Assembly: GCA_035236585.1 (NCBI GenBank)
Contig: CP141132.1
Span: forward strand, 41,853,880-41,917,879
Length of the DNA: 64,000 bases
Direction of reading: 5' to 3'
DNA from: Warburgia ugandensis
Lineage: Eukaryota > Streptophyta > Magnoliopsida > Canellales > Canellaceae
This document shows positions 23,521 to 36,380 of the stretch, piece after piece (positions within the stretch are counted from its first letter, which is position 1; every line of letters begins with the position of its first letter). The notes under the pieces were generated by a model, which saw only the letters and a program-made list of their open reading frames with translations, did no database searches and was not told the origin of the DNA. The translations under genes and the position numbers were made by a program.

Positions 23521-25979
23521 TATTCTCCTAATTTGGGCCAAGGAAATGATATTCCTTATATTATCCTACTAACTATAGCCCTTATTATCATTAAGTCCAT
23601 GTCATTCATTCCATGTAAATGTCCTTCAACTCTATTTTTTATTTAACTAAATTTTCAATGTAATTTTCATAACATAAGCATTAAAGCATAAATAAATCTA
23701 GAATTAAATCTACTAAGTAATAAAATACAATTATAATAACATTCAATAATTCAAATGAAAATCTAACATGCCATAACTATTCCTCATGATCCAACGGTCA
23801 TAGTTGATTTCTATCCCTTTTAGTGTTTAGATCTTGATCATTTCATTTTCCTTTAGATCTAATATATCTTATTAATGTGATTTCATCATTAGATCATTGA
23901 TGCATAGCATCAAATGATCTGATCCTTCTTGATCCAATTGATCAAGAAGACCTCAAGTTATTTTATCCAATTTAAGGGCAGATGTCTTAATCTATCCCAA
24001 ATCATCCTCATCAAGTCCATTAATCCATATGATATTAACTTCATATCATCATCCAAATACATCCATACTGTCCAATCCTCCTTGATCAATTGATCAAGGA
24101 GATTACCATTCATTTTTATGGATTTTACAACTTTTAAGGCTAGATCTCTTAAGATCTGCCAATTTAATTACATCAAACCCATTTATTTAAGTAGTATATC
24201 ATTATATCATCATCCAAAATAATTTGAATGGTCTGATCATCACAGATCTTGTAGATCAAGGATGTTAGTACACTTATCTACTTAAATTCAGAACATTTAA
24301 TGAATTAAAATTATTATTTTATTGGTTCAGTAGGGTCTCCTCATCAAGAGGAATCCAACCCAACTCTCCAATCACAATTTTGAGTTATTTGGAGATCAAA
24401 AATTGGATTTTAAGATTTTAGCCCGTTTTAAGGATTGATATTTGATCTTACTGTTTTTATTTAATTTCTTCATCTAGAGATACAAAAAATTTATTGTGAT
24501 CATGATCCTTAGGTTTTTGAGACCTCCTAAACCCATCTAGCAGTTTAGATTTTCATTTTAAAGTCATCTTGATCGTGATCCAATACCAATGGCACGGATT
24601 TTACTAATTATCACAAATAAATACTATTAAAAACACAAATCTTATGAGTTCAGTAACTTCTGTAAGTGACAAGGAATCTACAAAAAATTTTAGATCTAAA
24701 ATCAGAGCTATATTGAGCTCTTAATTAAAGAAATAAGGTTTCAGTATAATTATTGGACGGCTGAGATCATTTCAATAGAAAATGACAAACAGAGGTCGTC
24801 CCATGCCTATTACTTGGGAATGCCCATCACTAGGGATGGGTGACCGATGATAGGCGAGACGGCTCAGATCTGGACCGTCGGATCGCCCATCATCAGATAT
24901 CTTCTATTCGTTATGATTAGAGCCCCAGATTTCATCTCCTAGGGTTTTTGGGCCCCAGGAAATCATCCAAAAGCTTAGAAGATTCATCTGAGTTGTCTGT
25001 GATTAAATCTCCACTATCCAAGCCAGATCCATTGTCTCCAACAGATCAACAGCTGGGGGAGACCTTTTGGTGGCTGAAAAACACCCAAGAGATGCCGAAA
25101 TTGAAAATAGAGGGTGAAGGGGGCCTACATGTGCCGGTCTAGTGAAGGAATTTCACCAAAGGAGGGATTTACCAGTGAAAGAAACCCTAGCTATTGGATA
25201 ATGCATACAGTCCTTGATTTCTCGGGTTCCATTGCTGAAGAAGGTCTAAGACTATGGGGCTTTTGAACATCACCATCTACTGAAGACGTTCAATGGTGTA
25301 AGATCATCATTTAATGGCCAAATTGGCCAAAATAGCTTCAAAACTCCACCAGAGATAGTAACCAGTACCGAAGTTGTTCTTCATTTGGTATTTTTTGACC
25401 ATCCAAGAGGTGGATCATCATGAAACCAAAGGGCTTTTGTAGATCACCACTGTCCAACCAGATCTAACGGTGGAGATGTTATTTTAACAGGTAGAAAGTG
25501 ATGGATAATTGAATTAGGGTTTTCCAAGTGGAAACCCTAGTTCATCGGGGATTACGCGTCCCTGGACGCTCCCTATGCAGACATGGGGTCATCTTCCTAG
25601 GTGCATCTGAAGACACGCCTACAGACAATAAGAGAGAAAGAGAGAAAGAAAGAGGAATTGGGGGAGATGGGGGAGGATTCCAGAGCTGGGATTTTGAGGC
25701 AATTTAGGGGACCTTGTGAAGAAGACTAGGAAATTTTTTGGGAATTTTATGAACTATTTATATTGGTTGAAATTTTCCATGATTACTTATAATTATCATG
25801 TTTGATTTCTTTTGATTATTAAAGTGTCTTTGGATTTCCACCACCACCTCCTTCTCCACTAGCAGCTAGTAGTGGTTTGACTCATAATGACTCAAAGTTC
25901 CAGTTTCACTTTTAAAATTTTAACTTTTAATTTTTAATAATTCAATTATATTCACAAAAATTGGCATTGTTACAAATTT

Positions 25980-28530
25980 CCATCATCACATGATCCAAAT
26001 CACACATCAAATCTAAAGTCTTCTCCTAGCATAGTAACCTGAGAGTTCCTCTCTACCCTACAATTGACACTAGTTGTGTCAACTCCCAAAATGTCAAACA
26101 AAGCATAATCACACTCATCAAATCTCATGAACCTAATGAATCTCTCCAATGCACAAACATCATCAAAGCATCAAGCTATATAGCACATCCACTGTGGAAA
26201 ATTCATAATAAGATATTTAAATAACAAATATCATACATATTAATCTCATGTAAAATATTCCATATCAATAGCTCTTTACATCTTTCAACTCTCAAATTTT
26301 CATGCCATAAAAATTAGTTTTTAGAACATAGTATTTAGGGTTTTCAACTAGTTTGTGTTACAATTCTCCATATTCAATCCAATGATCAAAATCAATTCAA
26401 TTGATAGTAGGGTTACCAAATTTCAAGGTATAAACATCTAAAACTGACAATTCTAGGCATTCTTTGGAATTTGACAACTTAAAAATCATCTTTTGAATAA
26501 ATGTTTCTCTAAGGTTATTTTAGTTGACAAAAAAAAAAAATTAGAAAAAAAAAAACACCTAAAATCTAAGGATTTCTTTATGAAAAGTATACTTGAAATT
26601 GAAAAAATGTGGTTAAAAAAGCCAAAACTCCTATTGATAAAAACATAACCTTAATTTATCCTTTCCATACTAAAATTATATTAGAATTATTCAACCAATT
26701 ATACTTTATAATAATTAAGAAATTATTGAAAAGTTGGTGACTAAAGGTATTTAATTCAACACATTTTCCAAACATCAACATTATACTACAGGGTATTAGA
26801 AACAAGCTTGGAAACTTAGCTCTATAACTCATTATCTTGAAGTATTTAACTTGCAATATATTATTTTTTTTCAATGTTCACCATTTACAAACACATGCTC
26901 ATGCTAAATTTCAATGGAAAACTCCATGCCAATGACCCTCAGATCACATAACAATATAGGGTTCAAAAAACATGTATATAGGGTCCAAGGTTTACCCAAT
27001 AGAACCCTTCAAACTAAATCAATTTTTTCTAGAAAACAACCAGTTTTCTCACTTATGTTTACATAATTATATAAATAATTCAAATAATGAAATCATGGTA
27101 TAAATTTCTAAGAAAAATGATCTCATTTGATCATGCAAATCCATCTATATCACTAACATGTCAACATATTGACGAAAATTACTTGTTTTGTAATCAATCT
27201 CTCTATTAACCCTTTTAACATCTTATCATGTCATGAAAACTATAACATCATCAATATTAGACATGTGTTAATTCATCATATAAAAATGAAGATGAATACA
27301 CAATAGGATCAAATAAAACTATTCATGGAAAAATGATGATTTCACATGGGTAGAATCTATTTTTAGAAACATCAATCAATCTGAGTCAAAACCAAGCAAA
27401 ACCTCTCTATTTTGTTTCCTAGAAATCATGCTTTATTTCAAAACCCCATTCTAGAGGGTTCCAAATTACCCCTACTTGGAAATCACCAATTCCTAAGTCT
27501 TCTACAATCTTCTTTTCCATGCTTGAATGGCATGCGAGCATTTTTTCTTTCAAGACTTCAATGCTCTCCACCCCTCTGCCTTTCCTTCTCAGACAAGTTC
27601 TCAAGTTGGAATAATATCTAGAAAAACTCTCAAAGTTGAGTGTCCATATACTTATAGGTTTTGGGGGTTACTAATTGGGTCATGTCTTAAAGCCCAAAAC
27701 ACCCTTTGTTTCTGATTTGTTAAACATGTTTTTTACCCATCTAGGAAAGTTCAAACCCAGTTGAGATGCTCCCCTTGCAACACTAACAAATTTTCTTCCT
27801 CAGCACTAGAGTCATCTCCTAACTCTCATTATTCCTTTCCCCTAGGTTGGTGGTTTGTTTCCAAATTAGAGTTGAGAATCTCATCTAGGTGCCTCATCTC
27901 CTCTCTTACTTGCCTTCCAAGCATCCCAACTTGGGTAGCCCTAATTGAGACATCCAACACACCCTCTAATTTGATTCATCATGTCAATCATATGTTAATT
28001 GATTCTATTTTATTCCCAAATTGATTAATAATCCTAACCAAGATGAAATCTTAACCACTTATCCATCATGAAATTAAATGCTCCCTTTTGACTCTATTTT
28101 AGAAAACTTTCTAATTTGGTGAAACACGTGTTACACTTGCTAATCTAGTTCATTTTATCTCTAAATAGTTATATTACTCATTATGATGATATTCTAGCCA
28201 TTCATTCACCCTAGTAACCAATGTCCCACTTAGATTCTATTTTAGAAAAGTTTCTAATTTCATTACCTATTGATAAACCATGATCTAAACTGACATAATT
28301 GATATCCAATGTTTGATAACTCTTCTTCATGGGGTTGAAACCTGAAAATAAAATGCCTTCTCCTTAGTTGCCAAATCTCACTTGGTAGTTCTAAAGTTGG
28401 ATGTTTTCCACCGAATCTAATCCAACCTCAGTGGCACATTTGGCCTATCATTCACATGTTTTATTCATTTCATCATCTAGCAACATAATCTCAAATAATC
28501 TCATTTATATTGAAAATTCAAGGTATTACA
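25980..28530 (-). repeat. T1 5' LTR, 5'-terminal portion
   Basis: In element orientation the LTR starts TGTAATACCTTGAATTTTC at 28,530. It aligns with 15,275-16,316 and 1,870-3,960. The joins at both A1 and B2 insertion sites are continuous in the other LTR, which fixes both insertion events. Confidence 0.85.
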
Positions 28531-28770
28531 TATACATTGCTTGACAAAGGCAATTTTTCAACTAGTGGAAGAGACCACTATAAGTGACTCATCGCAACCT
28601 TTCACATTTGGCCTATCATTCACATGTTTCATTCATTTCATCATCTAGCAACATAATCTCAAATAATCTCATTTATATTGAAAATTCAAGGTATTACACA
28701 TACATTGCTTGACAAAGGCAATTTTTCAACTAGTGGAAGAGACCACTATAAGTGACTCATCGCAACCTTT
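28435..28770. repeat. 168-bp tandem duplication across the T1/E1 junction
   Basis: Copies at 28,435-28,602 and 28,603-28,770 differ at only about two positions. The unit holds the last 96 bases of the T1 LTR plus 72 bases of the E1 flank, so the duplication happened after T1 inserted and is recent. Confidence 0.92.
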
Positions 28771-29696
28771 CAAGATGGGGTACAATCCCCATGAGGATAT
28801 AGTTGAGGTCATCATAGGATATCACTAAGCACATGATTCAATGATCTAGTCTTGAGTATAGTGATCCCATGAGTTTTCTATTTTAGCTTTGGGAAGTTGA
28901 ATGATTGTTCTATGTAAAATGAACCTAAGATGGTCATTAGATGCATACTCATGACCAATTAGCAGATGTACTTGCCAAGGTGCCAAAGAGAAGAGATATT
29001 TATAGGCTAGATTGCTGGTGTTTTACCAATGTGATTATTTTAAGAGTTTTGGATAATCATAATTTACATGACTTATGAAATGATATTAGTCGTTCATTTG
29101 AATTGATGATATATGACTACATGTGAATGCCTATAATTGCACAACATCGAATGACTAAGGAAAGATAGTTGTGAGATTTATTGCGTTGAAAAACATGATT
29201 TTTTAAAGCTTGAACATGTTGGATGTTGTGATTTTTGAGTTTGTAGTTTATATTTATCTGCAGGGTATGGTGTATACTCAAACAAACATAAAACATGTAG
29301 ACCCATCACACAAATCATAAGATCATGAAAAGAAGGACCTAGGCTATACTTGTGGAGACAAAGTTAGGAGGTTTCCTCTTCCAAAGATACTTTCATAGTT
29401 GCCAGTGACAATAAATGTAATAAGGCACAATGTGCCAAAACATTTACTTCTCTTATTGAATACATTGGTAATATGGTTGTGACTAATATATTTGGGCCAT
29501 GTATATTATTTGCAATAGAACATATAAGGCATAAACATTGGCCGTTTTTTAAAAAAGGAAAGTGATTAGTAAGAAAAAGCTCCCAAAATTTTTAGAAAAT
29601 GATGTTTTGATTTAATAAATGTGATTTTAAAATTAGGGACATCTTGTCTTTGAAAAAAATTGAGAAAATCATGATTTATATACTTTTGTCACCACA
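28531..29696 (+). mobile_element. E1: right part of the E-type LTR, ending in CA
   Basis: This continues the E repeat after T1 and matches the reverse complement of 48,453-49,480. The LTR terminus is read at 29,695-29,696 (…GTCACCACA), matching the E2 terminus …GTCACGACA. No PBS follows, so E1 is either a 3' LTR or a solo LTR. The first 240 bases carry the second half of a 168-bp tandem duplication, described separately. Confidence 0.75.
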
Positions 29697-30539
29697 AGGG
29701 ATGAATTAGACCCTTTTTGGCTTAAAAAACTAAAAACCATATGATGAAAGAAAATGACAAGTGTTTATGCCAAAATATCCTCTAAAATAATATTACAAAC
29801 ACTTGGAGGATGGTTACTAATCTTTGGAAGAAATTGAGTTGACTTTGCATACAGAGTCTCTCATATGGATTGTATCTAACACCTATAAGCTAAATGATAA
29901 AGATAACAAGAAATAATGAATATGAGAGAGCAAGTAAGTTGAACACAATCTAAGCAACAAATGATGAATCAACAAAGCAAAGGCATAAGGGTTTATAGAG
30001 GTTGAGCAGTCAACCGAGGTACGTACATCCTCTTTCTTAAGGACTTCCCCTCCTTCAGTCTCTTGATATCATTGTTGTTTGTCCTAGTGGTCAACCAAAC
30101 CATGGTATGTACTTTTGTCTCATGTGATTAAGCCCTCAGTATTGTGTGATCTTCTAATTAGGTTGATCAACTAGATGATTTAGAAGGTTGAGATTGTTAG
30201 ATCTTGTAAGTTTATATTTATGACAACCATGGTGTCATTAATTAGCCCAATACTGCTTAAATTACTTGAAATAATGCATAATAGTCTCCCTAAGTAAAGA
30301 TAAGATTTTAGATCATCTATTAGCTAATGGAGGGCCAAGATCAATTTGCAATATAGGGTTTTATTATAAAATCTTGTTATGGATTGGAGAGAGAATAAGT
30401 TATGTGAGTTTTTTATTGTCTCTCTCCTATGTGGTTTTCTCTAAAAGTTGGAAAACAAAGGAACAAAAATGTAGAATGCTAGTTTTAGCTGTAAGCACAT
30501 TTTGTCTAGACATTTTTCTAGTTCTAATCTTGGCTCAAT
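29697..30539. other. Unassigned stretch between E1 and A2
   Basis: No coding region is recognised. A TTTATAGAGGTTGAGCAGTC...GGTACGTACATCC stretch near 29,990-30,030 is reminiscent of sequence seen in plant LTR promoters, but I cannot assign it to a family here. Confidence 0.35.
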
Positions 30540-32583
30540 TGTTAAGTGTTTAATTTTGGTTAAAAGACCCTTAGTTTAGCATTCAATTAGATCATCTAAC
30601 CATTCAAATTTGCAAAATTTAGCTCAAATTGACCATCCAAACTTTAATTTTTCAAAATCAAAGGTCAGATGATCATTAGAGCTTATTAGATGATTAATGT
30701 GTAGTTCAAATGATTCTAATTTAGTCTTTTATTTTGCAAATCAACCAAAGGAGGGTTGGATGGCTCAGATCTATGTTTAATAGTGCAGATCAAGTGAAGA
30801 TCAATAAGGCAAGAGTCCTAAAAGGAAGAGGAGTCCTAAAAGGAATAGGAGTTCTGAAAGGAAGAAGAGTCCTAAATAGGAAGAAGAGGAGTTTCCTAAT
30901 AGCAATCTACCTCTTCAAGGAAAGAGTTAGAGGAAGAGTAGGAAAGGAAAAAGGTTATAAAGAGGGGAATCGTGGGAGTTGAGGAGAGTTTTTGTTTTTG
31001 AAGAGTTTGGAAGTTGGAGTTTTGGGGTTTCCTTTCTTGTATTGTCTTTGCCATTCCTTTCTTTGAAGAAAATTTCTTTCTTTGTTTTTGCTATCTCTCT
31101 CACGTTTTCATCCTTCTCATCTTTTGTTTATGTGCACCTCACAACGCCACTGCCTATCTCTTCTAGCACCATCAGCCTTTGTTTCCATTGCACAAGCCAC
31201 CTTTCCTTTCTCTTCAACCTTGCATCCATCGCACCACCTTCTCTACCCAGCCTTATTCATCAACTGTCGCATAGCCAGGCAAGAGCCGGCTTTGTTTCAA
31301 AAGACGCCCAGACATCGTTTTTTTTTTTCTTCACCACTCCTCCCATCCCACGCACTTATCTAGTATTCCTCTACCTCCTCTGCACCCCATCGTCTTCCAC
31401 TCTTCCCAGCCATCTCCCTCTGCTTTTTAACCGACCCAGAACCCATCTGTCTAGACCGTCCCTATATCCCCTGCTCAACCACCCCAACGAGCTGGATCTG
31501 TTCTAGACGACACCCAGAAACGATGTCAATTTTTTTTCATTGGACAAGCAACCACTGACCACACCCGTAGGCATTGTTTTTTGTTCTCCTTTGCTTCCAG
31601 TCTTACAGCTTCACTGGGCCAACAGTTTCACTTCCACCGGCCGGCCTCTCCCATCAACCGTCGTAAATCCACATCTCCCCCTTCACCGGCTTTCTTCTCC
31701 CAGCATTCTCTGTCGTCTGTTAGCCAGGCGTAGTCGTTGGACGTCCCAGAGACGAAAACTCGACACGGGTTTTCCTCCCACATCCCTTCCCTCTTCTTCC
31801 CTTTCCCTCTTCTCCCTCCTCTGGTTCCCCCTTCTTCGTCAAGGAGTTCTCTATATTTTTTTTTCATTTTAAATTTTTATCCTAAATTCCAGTTTTGCCC
31901 TTAGTTATTAAATAGAAATCTCATTCTATCCTTTTTTAGTAATTACATTTGTGTCCCTGACTATTCCAGTTTTTTTTTATCTGCATTCTACCTATCTAGA
32001 AACAAATTAATCGAGACAGATCAATTAAGGTCTAACCTAATCAACGGGTTAGCCTTAACCAACCAAAATATTCAATTCCTCATCTGTTTCTCTTCTAATT
32101 TCAAATTAATTTTATAGATTCATTTTGAGGACATCCATTAGATTAATGTCTCTGACTTTTAATCTGAACCCCAAAAAGTGATCTAAAGCGTCCAATTTCC
32201 AAAATTCTTATTTAGGCCAGATCTCTTAGAATTTCTAAAATCTGCCTAATCCATTTGATGGATCATCAATTAGGAGTACCAAAAATATTTTGATGGAGTT
32301 TGATCAAAGATTATGAGACCAGATATGAAGAAATTGATAATATCCAATCTAGGGAAGTGGAATTTTCTTGTTTCTTAAGTTAATTTTCTTTCTTCTTATG
32401 TTGAACTTCTGTAATTCTCATTGATAAATTATATCTAAAGTTTGAATTTTTTTTTGTTAATTTTTTTCAATTGAATTGAATTTAAAATAATTAAAATTTT
32501 CAAAAATTTTAAAGCGACTTCCCGTGGGATCGACCCGTATTTGCATAGCTATACTACAATAGCTTGTGCACTTGCGAAAAACA
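30540..32583 (+). mobile_element. A2: solo LTR of the A family
   Basis: It begins TGTTAAGTGTTTAATTTTGG, like the A1 LTR start, and ends CACTTGCGAAAAACA. Flanks TCAAT (30,535-30,539) and TCAAC (32,584-32,588) are a near-perfect TSD, and no PBS or internal region follows, so this is a solo LTR left by LTR-LTR recombination. A TATA box (TATAAAG, 30,956-30,962) precedes a pyrimidine-rich transcribed-leader-like stretch (31,020-31,860). Long Ser/Pro/Leu-rich open frames there are compositional. It keeps more CG dinucleotides than the A1 LTRs. Confidence 0.88.
30956..30962 (+). promoter_or_regulatory. TATA box of A2
   Basis: TATAAAG in the middle of the LTR, followed about 30 bases on by a G/T-rich then pyrimidine-rich region. 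The same layout is seen in both A1 LTRs. Confidence 0.65.
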
Positions 32584-33329
32584 TCAACATCAAATAAACC
32601 TTGGTATTTGAGATAGTGTTTGAGACAGTTTCATATGTACCATGAGTCGGAGCTATCGAGGGCCAACATTGATATCAAAGGCAAAGTTTCTATTGCTCTT
32701 GGGAAAATTTAAGGTCACTATACAATGTAGTTTTTTGCACCCTTGATGCTCTTGAAGTTCATAATTATTTTTTAGACAATCCTAAGAATATGTTTTAGGG
32801 ATTTTGAATCTTTGTTTTCCCAAATGGTTCTTTAATTAGGGCTTGTTTTCATTAAATTGTAATAGTTTCTATGTGATCACAAAGGCTATAATTTACTACT
32901 TTTCTAGAACATTTATTCTCTAAATTTTTTGCTTAAAATTATAATATTTAAACTCCATTTTTCATGATCACCATATAGTGTGTTTAAGGGCTATGGTAAG
33001 GGTAGTTTCGTAGTCCCATTTGTAGTGAAGTTAATTCACTAATTTTTCCTATTATTCATTCCTTTTAGGAGGTCATCAAGGGAATTTTGAGCCTTGAAAA
33101 TTTTATGTGAAACCTGATCTCAAGTTAGAAAATCTCGCTTACAAATTTTCACATTTTTTAAACTAGTTTTCACTATAAGTTCCTATGGTGCCATCAATGT
33201 TAATGTAAGATTTATGTGGTGAAAAACTAATGGTTTATGAAAATTATTTAGAAATTTTCCTAACATGTTTTACATCATCTATAGGTCAAAAATGTTTTAA
33301 GTGCATAGACCCCACAGGAAGGGCTAGAA
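32584..33329. other. Unassigned AT-rich stretch
   Basis: No recognisable coding text. The GAGTCGGAGC-type patch near 32,645 suggests old repeat material, but I cannot assign it. Confidence 0.3.
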
Positions 33330-35803
33330 GATAGAATTAAGAGACAGTTTTGGGAAGATATTGAATGAGTAATTGAAGAAATTCTCAACACAAAGGGAAT
33401 CTTTATGGGAGTACTTAAATGGTCATGTGGAAAAAGAAAAGAAAGGATATGATAGGGTACAAGATAGGTGTGATGTTGGAGAAAGAAATGAAATGGGGTA
33501 AGCTATCCTCGATCTTGCTTTGGAATATAACCTAGCTCAAGAAGATACATACTTTAAGAAGAGAGATAAATACTTAGCAACCTTTAGAAGTGGGATCATT
33601 CAAAAGCCAAATAGACTTTTTTTCTACTTAGGAATACCTAAAGATCAATGTGTAAGGATTGTAAAGTGATACCTAGTGAGAGAGTAACCATGCAATATAG
33701 GTTGATGGTTATGGATATTTACATAAAGAGATGGAAGAAAGGAAATGAACTTAATAGGTGTCCAAAAACTATGTAAAGGAACTTCAAAGGGGAGAAGGTA
33801 ACATCATTGAGAAACAAGTCAATGGTAGATGGAAAGTGAAACAAAGAAACAAAAGTAAACAACATGTAAATTAATATGGCTGAGTCCATTAAGAAAGTGG
33901 AAAAAAGATATTCGCAAAGTATCTAAAGGTAAAAAGTAACCAATAAAGAAAACTTGATCGTAGAGTGAAAAAATGCAAAAAAGTTATTAAAGAGAAATGG
34001 GTGTGCTTTAAAGCATGACAGAGGACTAGAAATGATAAGAACTTTGAGCAAGATAAGAATGCTAAAATGGTTGCAAAGAGAGTAGCAAGTGAGGTCAAAC
34101 ACGAGGCATATGATGATCTTTATAACATACTAGGGTCAAGGGAAGGTGAGAAAGATGTGCTCAAATTTGCAAAATAAAAGAATAGAGGAGGAAGGACTTA
34201 GACCATGTTAAATGCATTAAAAGTAATGACCAAAAGATACTAGTAAAAGATGGCTAGATCAATCAAATGTGGGAATTCAATAATTACTAAATGACAACTG
34301 TCTTAAGAAAATAGAGATTGAAAGAATCATAAACCCGAATAATATTGGCCTGCATAGATATGACCATAGCATTAGGATACTTGAAATGCAAGAGGCCATG
34401 AAAAAGATGAAATGAGGGAGGCCCTAGGGCACAGGGTATACCAATATAAGTATGGAAGTGTATGGGATATATTGGAGTAGTCTGGTTGACAAAGTTGTTT
34501 AACAAGATTGTAAAATTATAGAAAATGCTAGATGAATGGAGGAAAATCTCTATATAGAAACCTATAAGAATTAAAGAGACATACAAAATTACACTGATTG
34601 TTGTGGGATCAAACCTATGAACCATACCATGAAGCTTTGTGAAAGACTAATTGAGAAAAGGCTAAGACATGAGACTAGTGTGTCAAAAACACAATTTGAT
34701 TTCATTCCTGGAAAGTCTACCATGAAAGATATTTTCCTACTTGGACAATGGATAGTCATTTATAGGAAGAGGAGGAAGGACCACCACATGAACTTTATTG
34801 GATTAGAAAAAGCTTATCATAGGGTCCTTAAATAGTTAATATGGTAGGTGTTAGGCAAAAAAGGGTTTCATGGGGATATATAGACATAATTAAGGAAATG
34901 TATGAGGGAGTGGTAAAAAATGTTTGGACTAATAGTGGAAAGGCCGACGATTTTCTTATCACTTTAGGATTGAACCAAGGATTAGCATTGAACCCATAAC
35001 TTTTCACATTGGTTATGGATGACTTAACAAATAGTTGCATGAGGAGATTCCATAGTGCATGTTATTTGCAAATGTCATAGTTTTGATTGATAAGATAAGC
35101 AAGGGCACAAACACAAAGCTAGAGTTGTCGACAAATGCTATGGAGTCTAAAGAATTTAAAATTAGCCGAATTAAATTGAAGTATATGGAATGCAATTTTG
35201 GCAAGGATTGATAAACAAGAAGACCCCCCAAAAAGGCCACATTCAATATTTGGGATCAATAATTCAGGAGAGTGGAGAGATTGAGAGGGAGGTTATGAGA
35301 GGATACAAGTAGCTTGGAATAAGTGGAGGATGTGCCTTTGGAGTTTTGTGATATGTGGGTGCCACTCGAACTAAAAGGAAAATTCTATAGGATGGATGTA
35401 AGGCCATTCAAGCTCTGTGGATCAAAGTGTTAGGAAGATAAGGAATAACATGTACTTAAGATGAGCATTGTGAAAGTCAGGATGCTATCATGACAAGAAG
35501 GGATAGAATTAGAAATGAAAACATTGGAGGAAGATTAAGAGTAGCACCAATATATCAAAATGAGGAAGAGGGTTTGACATGTCTAAAGGAGACCAAATAT
35601 GGCTTCAATTAGGAGACAGTCAATCGAAGTCAAAGGCTTTAAAAGGGGAAAGGAAACACTTAAAAGGACATGGATAGAAGTCATGAGAAAAGATTTAATT
35701 TTTTTTTTACTAATTGAAGCCATGACACCTGATAGAGGGAAATAGAGGAACAAGATTCATGTGGCTGACCCCGTCAAGATAAGGCTTTGATGATGACGAT
35801 GAC
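33330..35803 (+). mobile_element. RTE1: 5'-truncated RTE-like LINE
   Basis: A decayed non-LTR retrotransposon. It begins in the C-terminal part of the endonuclease (IKRQFWEDIE...) and continues through a linker to RT at about 34,280-35,250, where FIPGKSTMKDIFLLGQW and FIGLEKAYHRV are clear. The FADD catalytic box has become FANV near 35,064-35,075. The 3' end encodes a VADP-like motif and stops in a TGATGATGACGATGAC run (35,788-35,803), not poly(A); short microsatellite tails are typical of RTE-clade elements. Frameshifts and stops are numerous. Confidence 0.85.
34617..34835 (+). pseudogene. RTE1 reverse transcriptase fragment
   Basis: The longest open RT piece, about 72 codons. It carries the LINE RT fingers/palm text: EKRLRHETSVSKTQFDFIPG, then GKST, IFLLGQW and an LEKAYHRV motif equivalent to the usual DLEKAYDRV. 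Loss of D in both key places marks it as dead. Confidence 0.85.
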
Positions 35804-36380
35804 AACATAATTTTTTTAGCTATAATGTTTTGTTCATGTATGATAGCTGACTAGTTAGTTATGAAACCTATGTTTTATCAGTGCTAGAATTACTTGTTAT
35901 TAAGTGCATTATATGAGAGCATGTTTATAGTTAGTTCTAAATGTTGATTTCTATTTAGTGTTCTCATAAATCAGCAATTCACTTTAGTGCTAATTAGAGC
36001 ACTATAATTCTATTATTAGAATTTGACTTGTTATATTTGTTACTGCTAAAAACTAGACCATTTAGGATAAATTTTAGTCATTAGTAGATGTTATTCTCTT
36101 GCTGCTCTCTATTGTTTTATTCAAGATATTTAGAGTTTAGCTCCTAAACTTTAGTGGGAGTACATTTAGCCTGTAAATTTACATTTTCTAGTTGTCTTAG
36201 TAGGAATCTAATTACACCCCTATATTCATATTAACACCATGTTGTGATATATCTTTGAATTTTGGAGTAAGTTCTTAGATTGTCTTCTTGTGGATGGTCT
36301 GTCTATTTGCGCATTAGATTTAACCTAACTATTGAAAACTAGCCTAATATTCTCCAAAAATTGTTACTTACAAACCTAGT
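35804..36380. other. Unassigned AT-rich stretch before the copia-like gag
   Basis: No coding text or PBS recognised. It could be the leader or LTR remnant of the C1 element. Confidence 0.3.

Larger units (their letters stand above)
20968..25974 (-). mobile_element. B2: complete 5.0-kb B-type unit, probably a solo LTR
   Basis: It is flanked by a perfect TSD AATTT (20,963-20,967 and 25,975-25,979), and the joined flanks match uninterrupted T1 LTR near 1,850-1,890. In element orientation it starts TGTAACAATGCC and ends ACCCAGGTCACCACA. I see no terminal direct repeats, PBS or pol, so a solo LTR of an element with unusually long LTRs is the simplest reading. It contains the leader-like module (23,240-23,520), a conserved hairpin (22,019-22,036) and a GC-richer patch (24,780-24,900). 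An alternative is a complete non-autonomous element without recognisable LTRs. Confidence 0.8.
1319..28530 (-). mobile_element. T1: Tekay/Del-like chromovirus (Ty3/gypsy), nested and decayed
   Basis: T1 is a complete but degenerate LTR retrotransposon on the minus strand. Its 5' LTR is 20,470-28,530 (interrupted by B2), its internal region 16,317-20,469, and its 3' LTR 1,319-16,316 (interrupted by A1). The ends read TG...CA. Flanks TATAT (1,314-1,318) and TATAC (28,531-28,535) are a 4/5-matching TSD. Excluding insertions, the LTRs are about 3.0 kb and 3.7 kb; the 3' LTR carries an internal tandem duplication. The internal region encodes protease tail, RT, RNase H, integrase and a chromodomain remnant, in gypsy order, full of stops. 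Gag is largely missing. Chromovirus assignment rests on the integrase-chromodomain text. Confidence 0.85.

Noticed and set aside
28441..28770. Possible CRISPR-like or satellite array from repeated blocks
   Set aside because: Only two 168-bp copies exist, crossing an LTR boundary. It is a simple tandem duplication.
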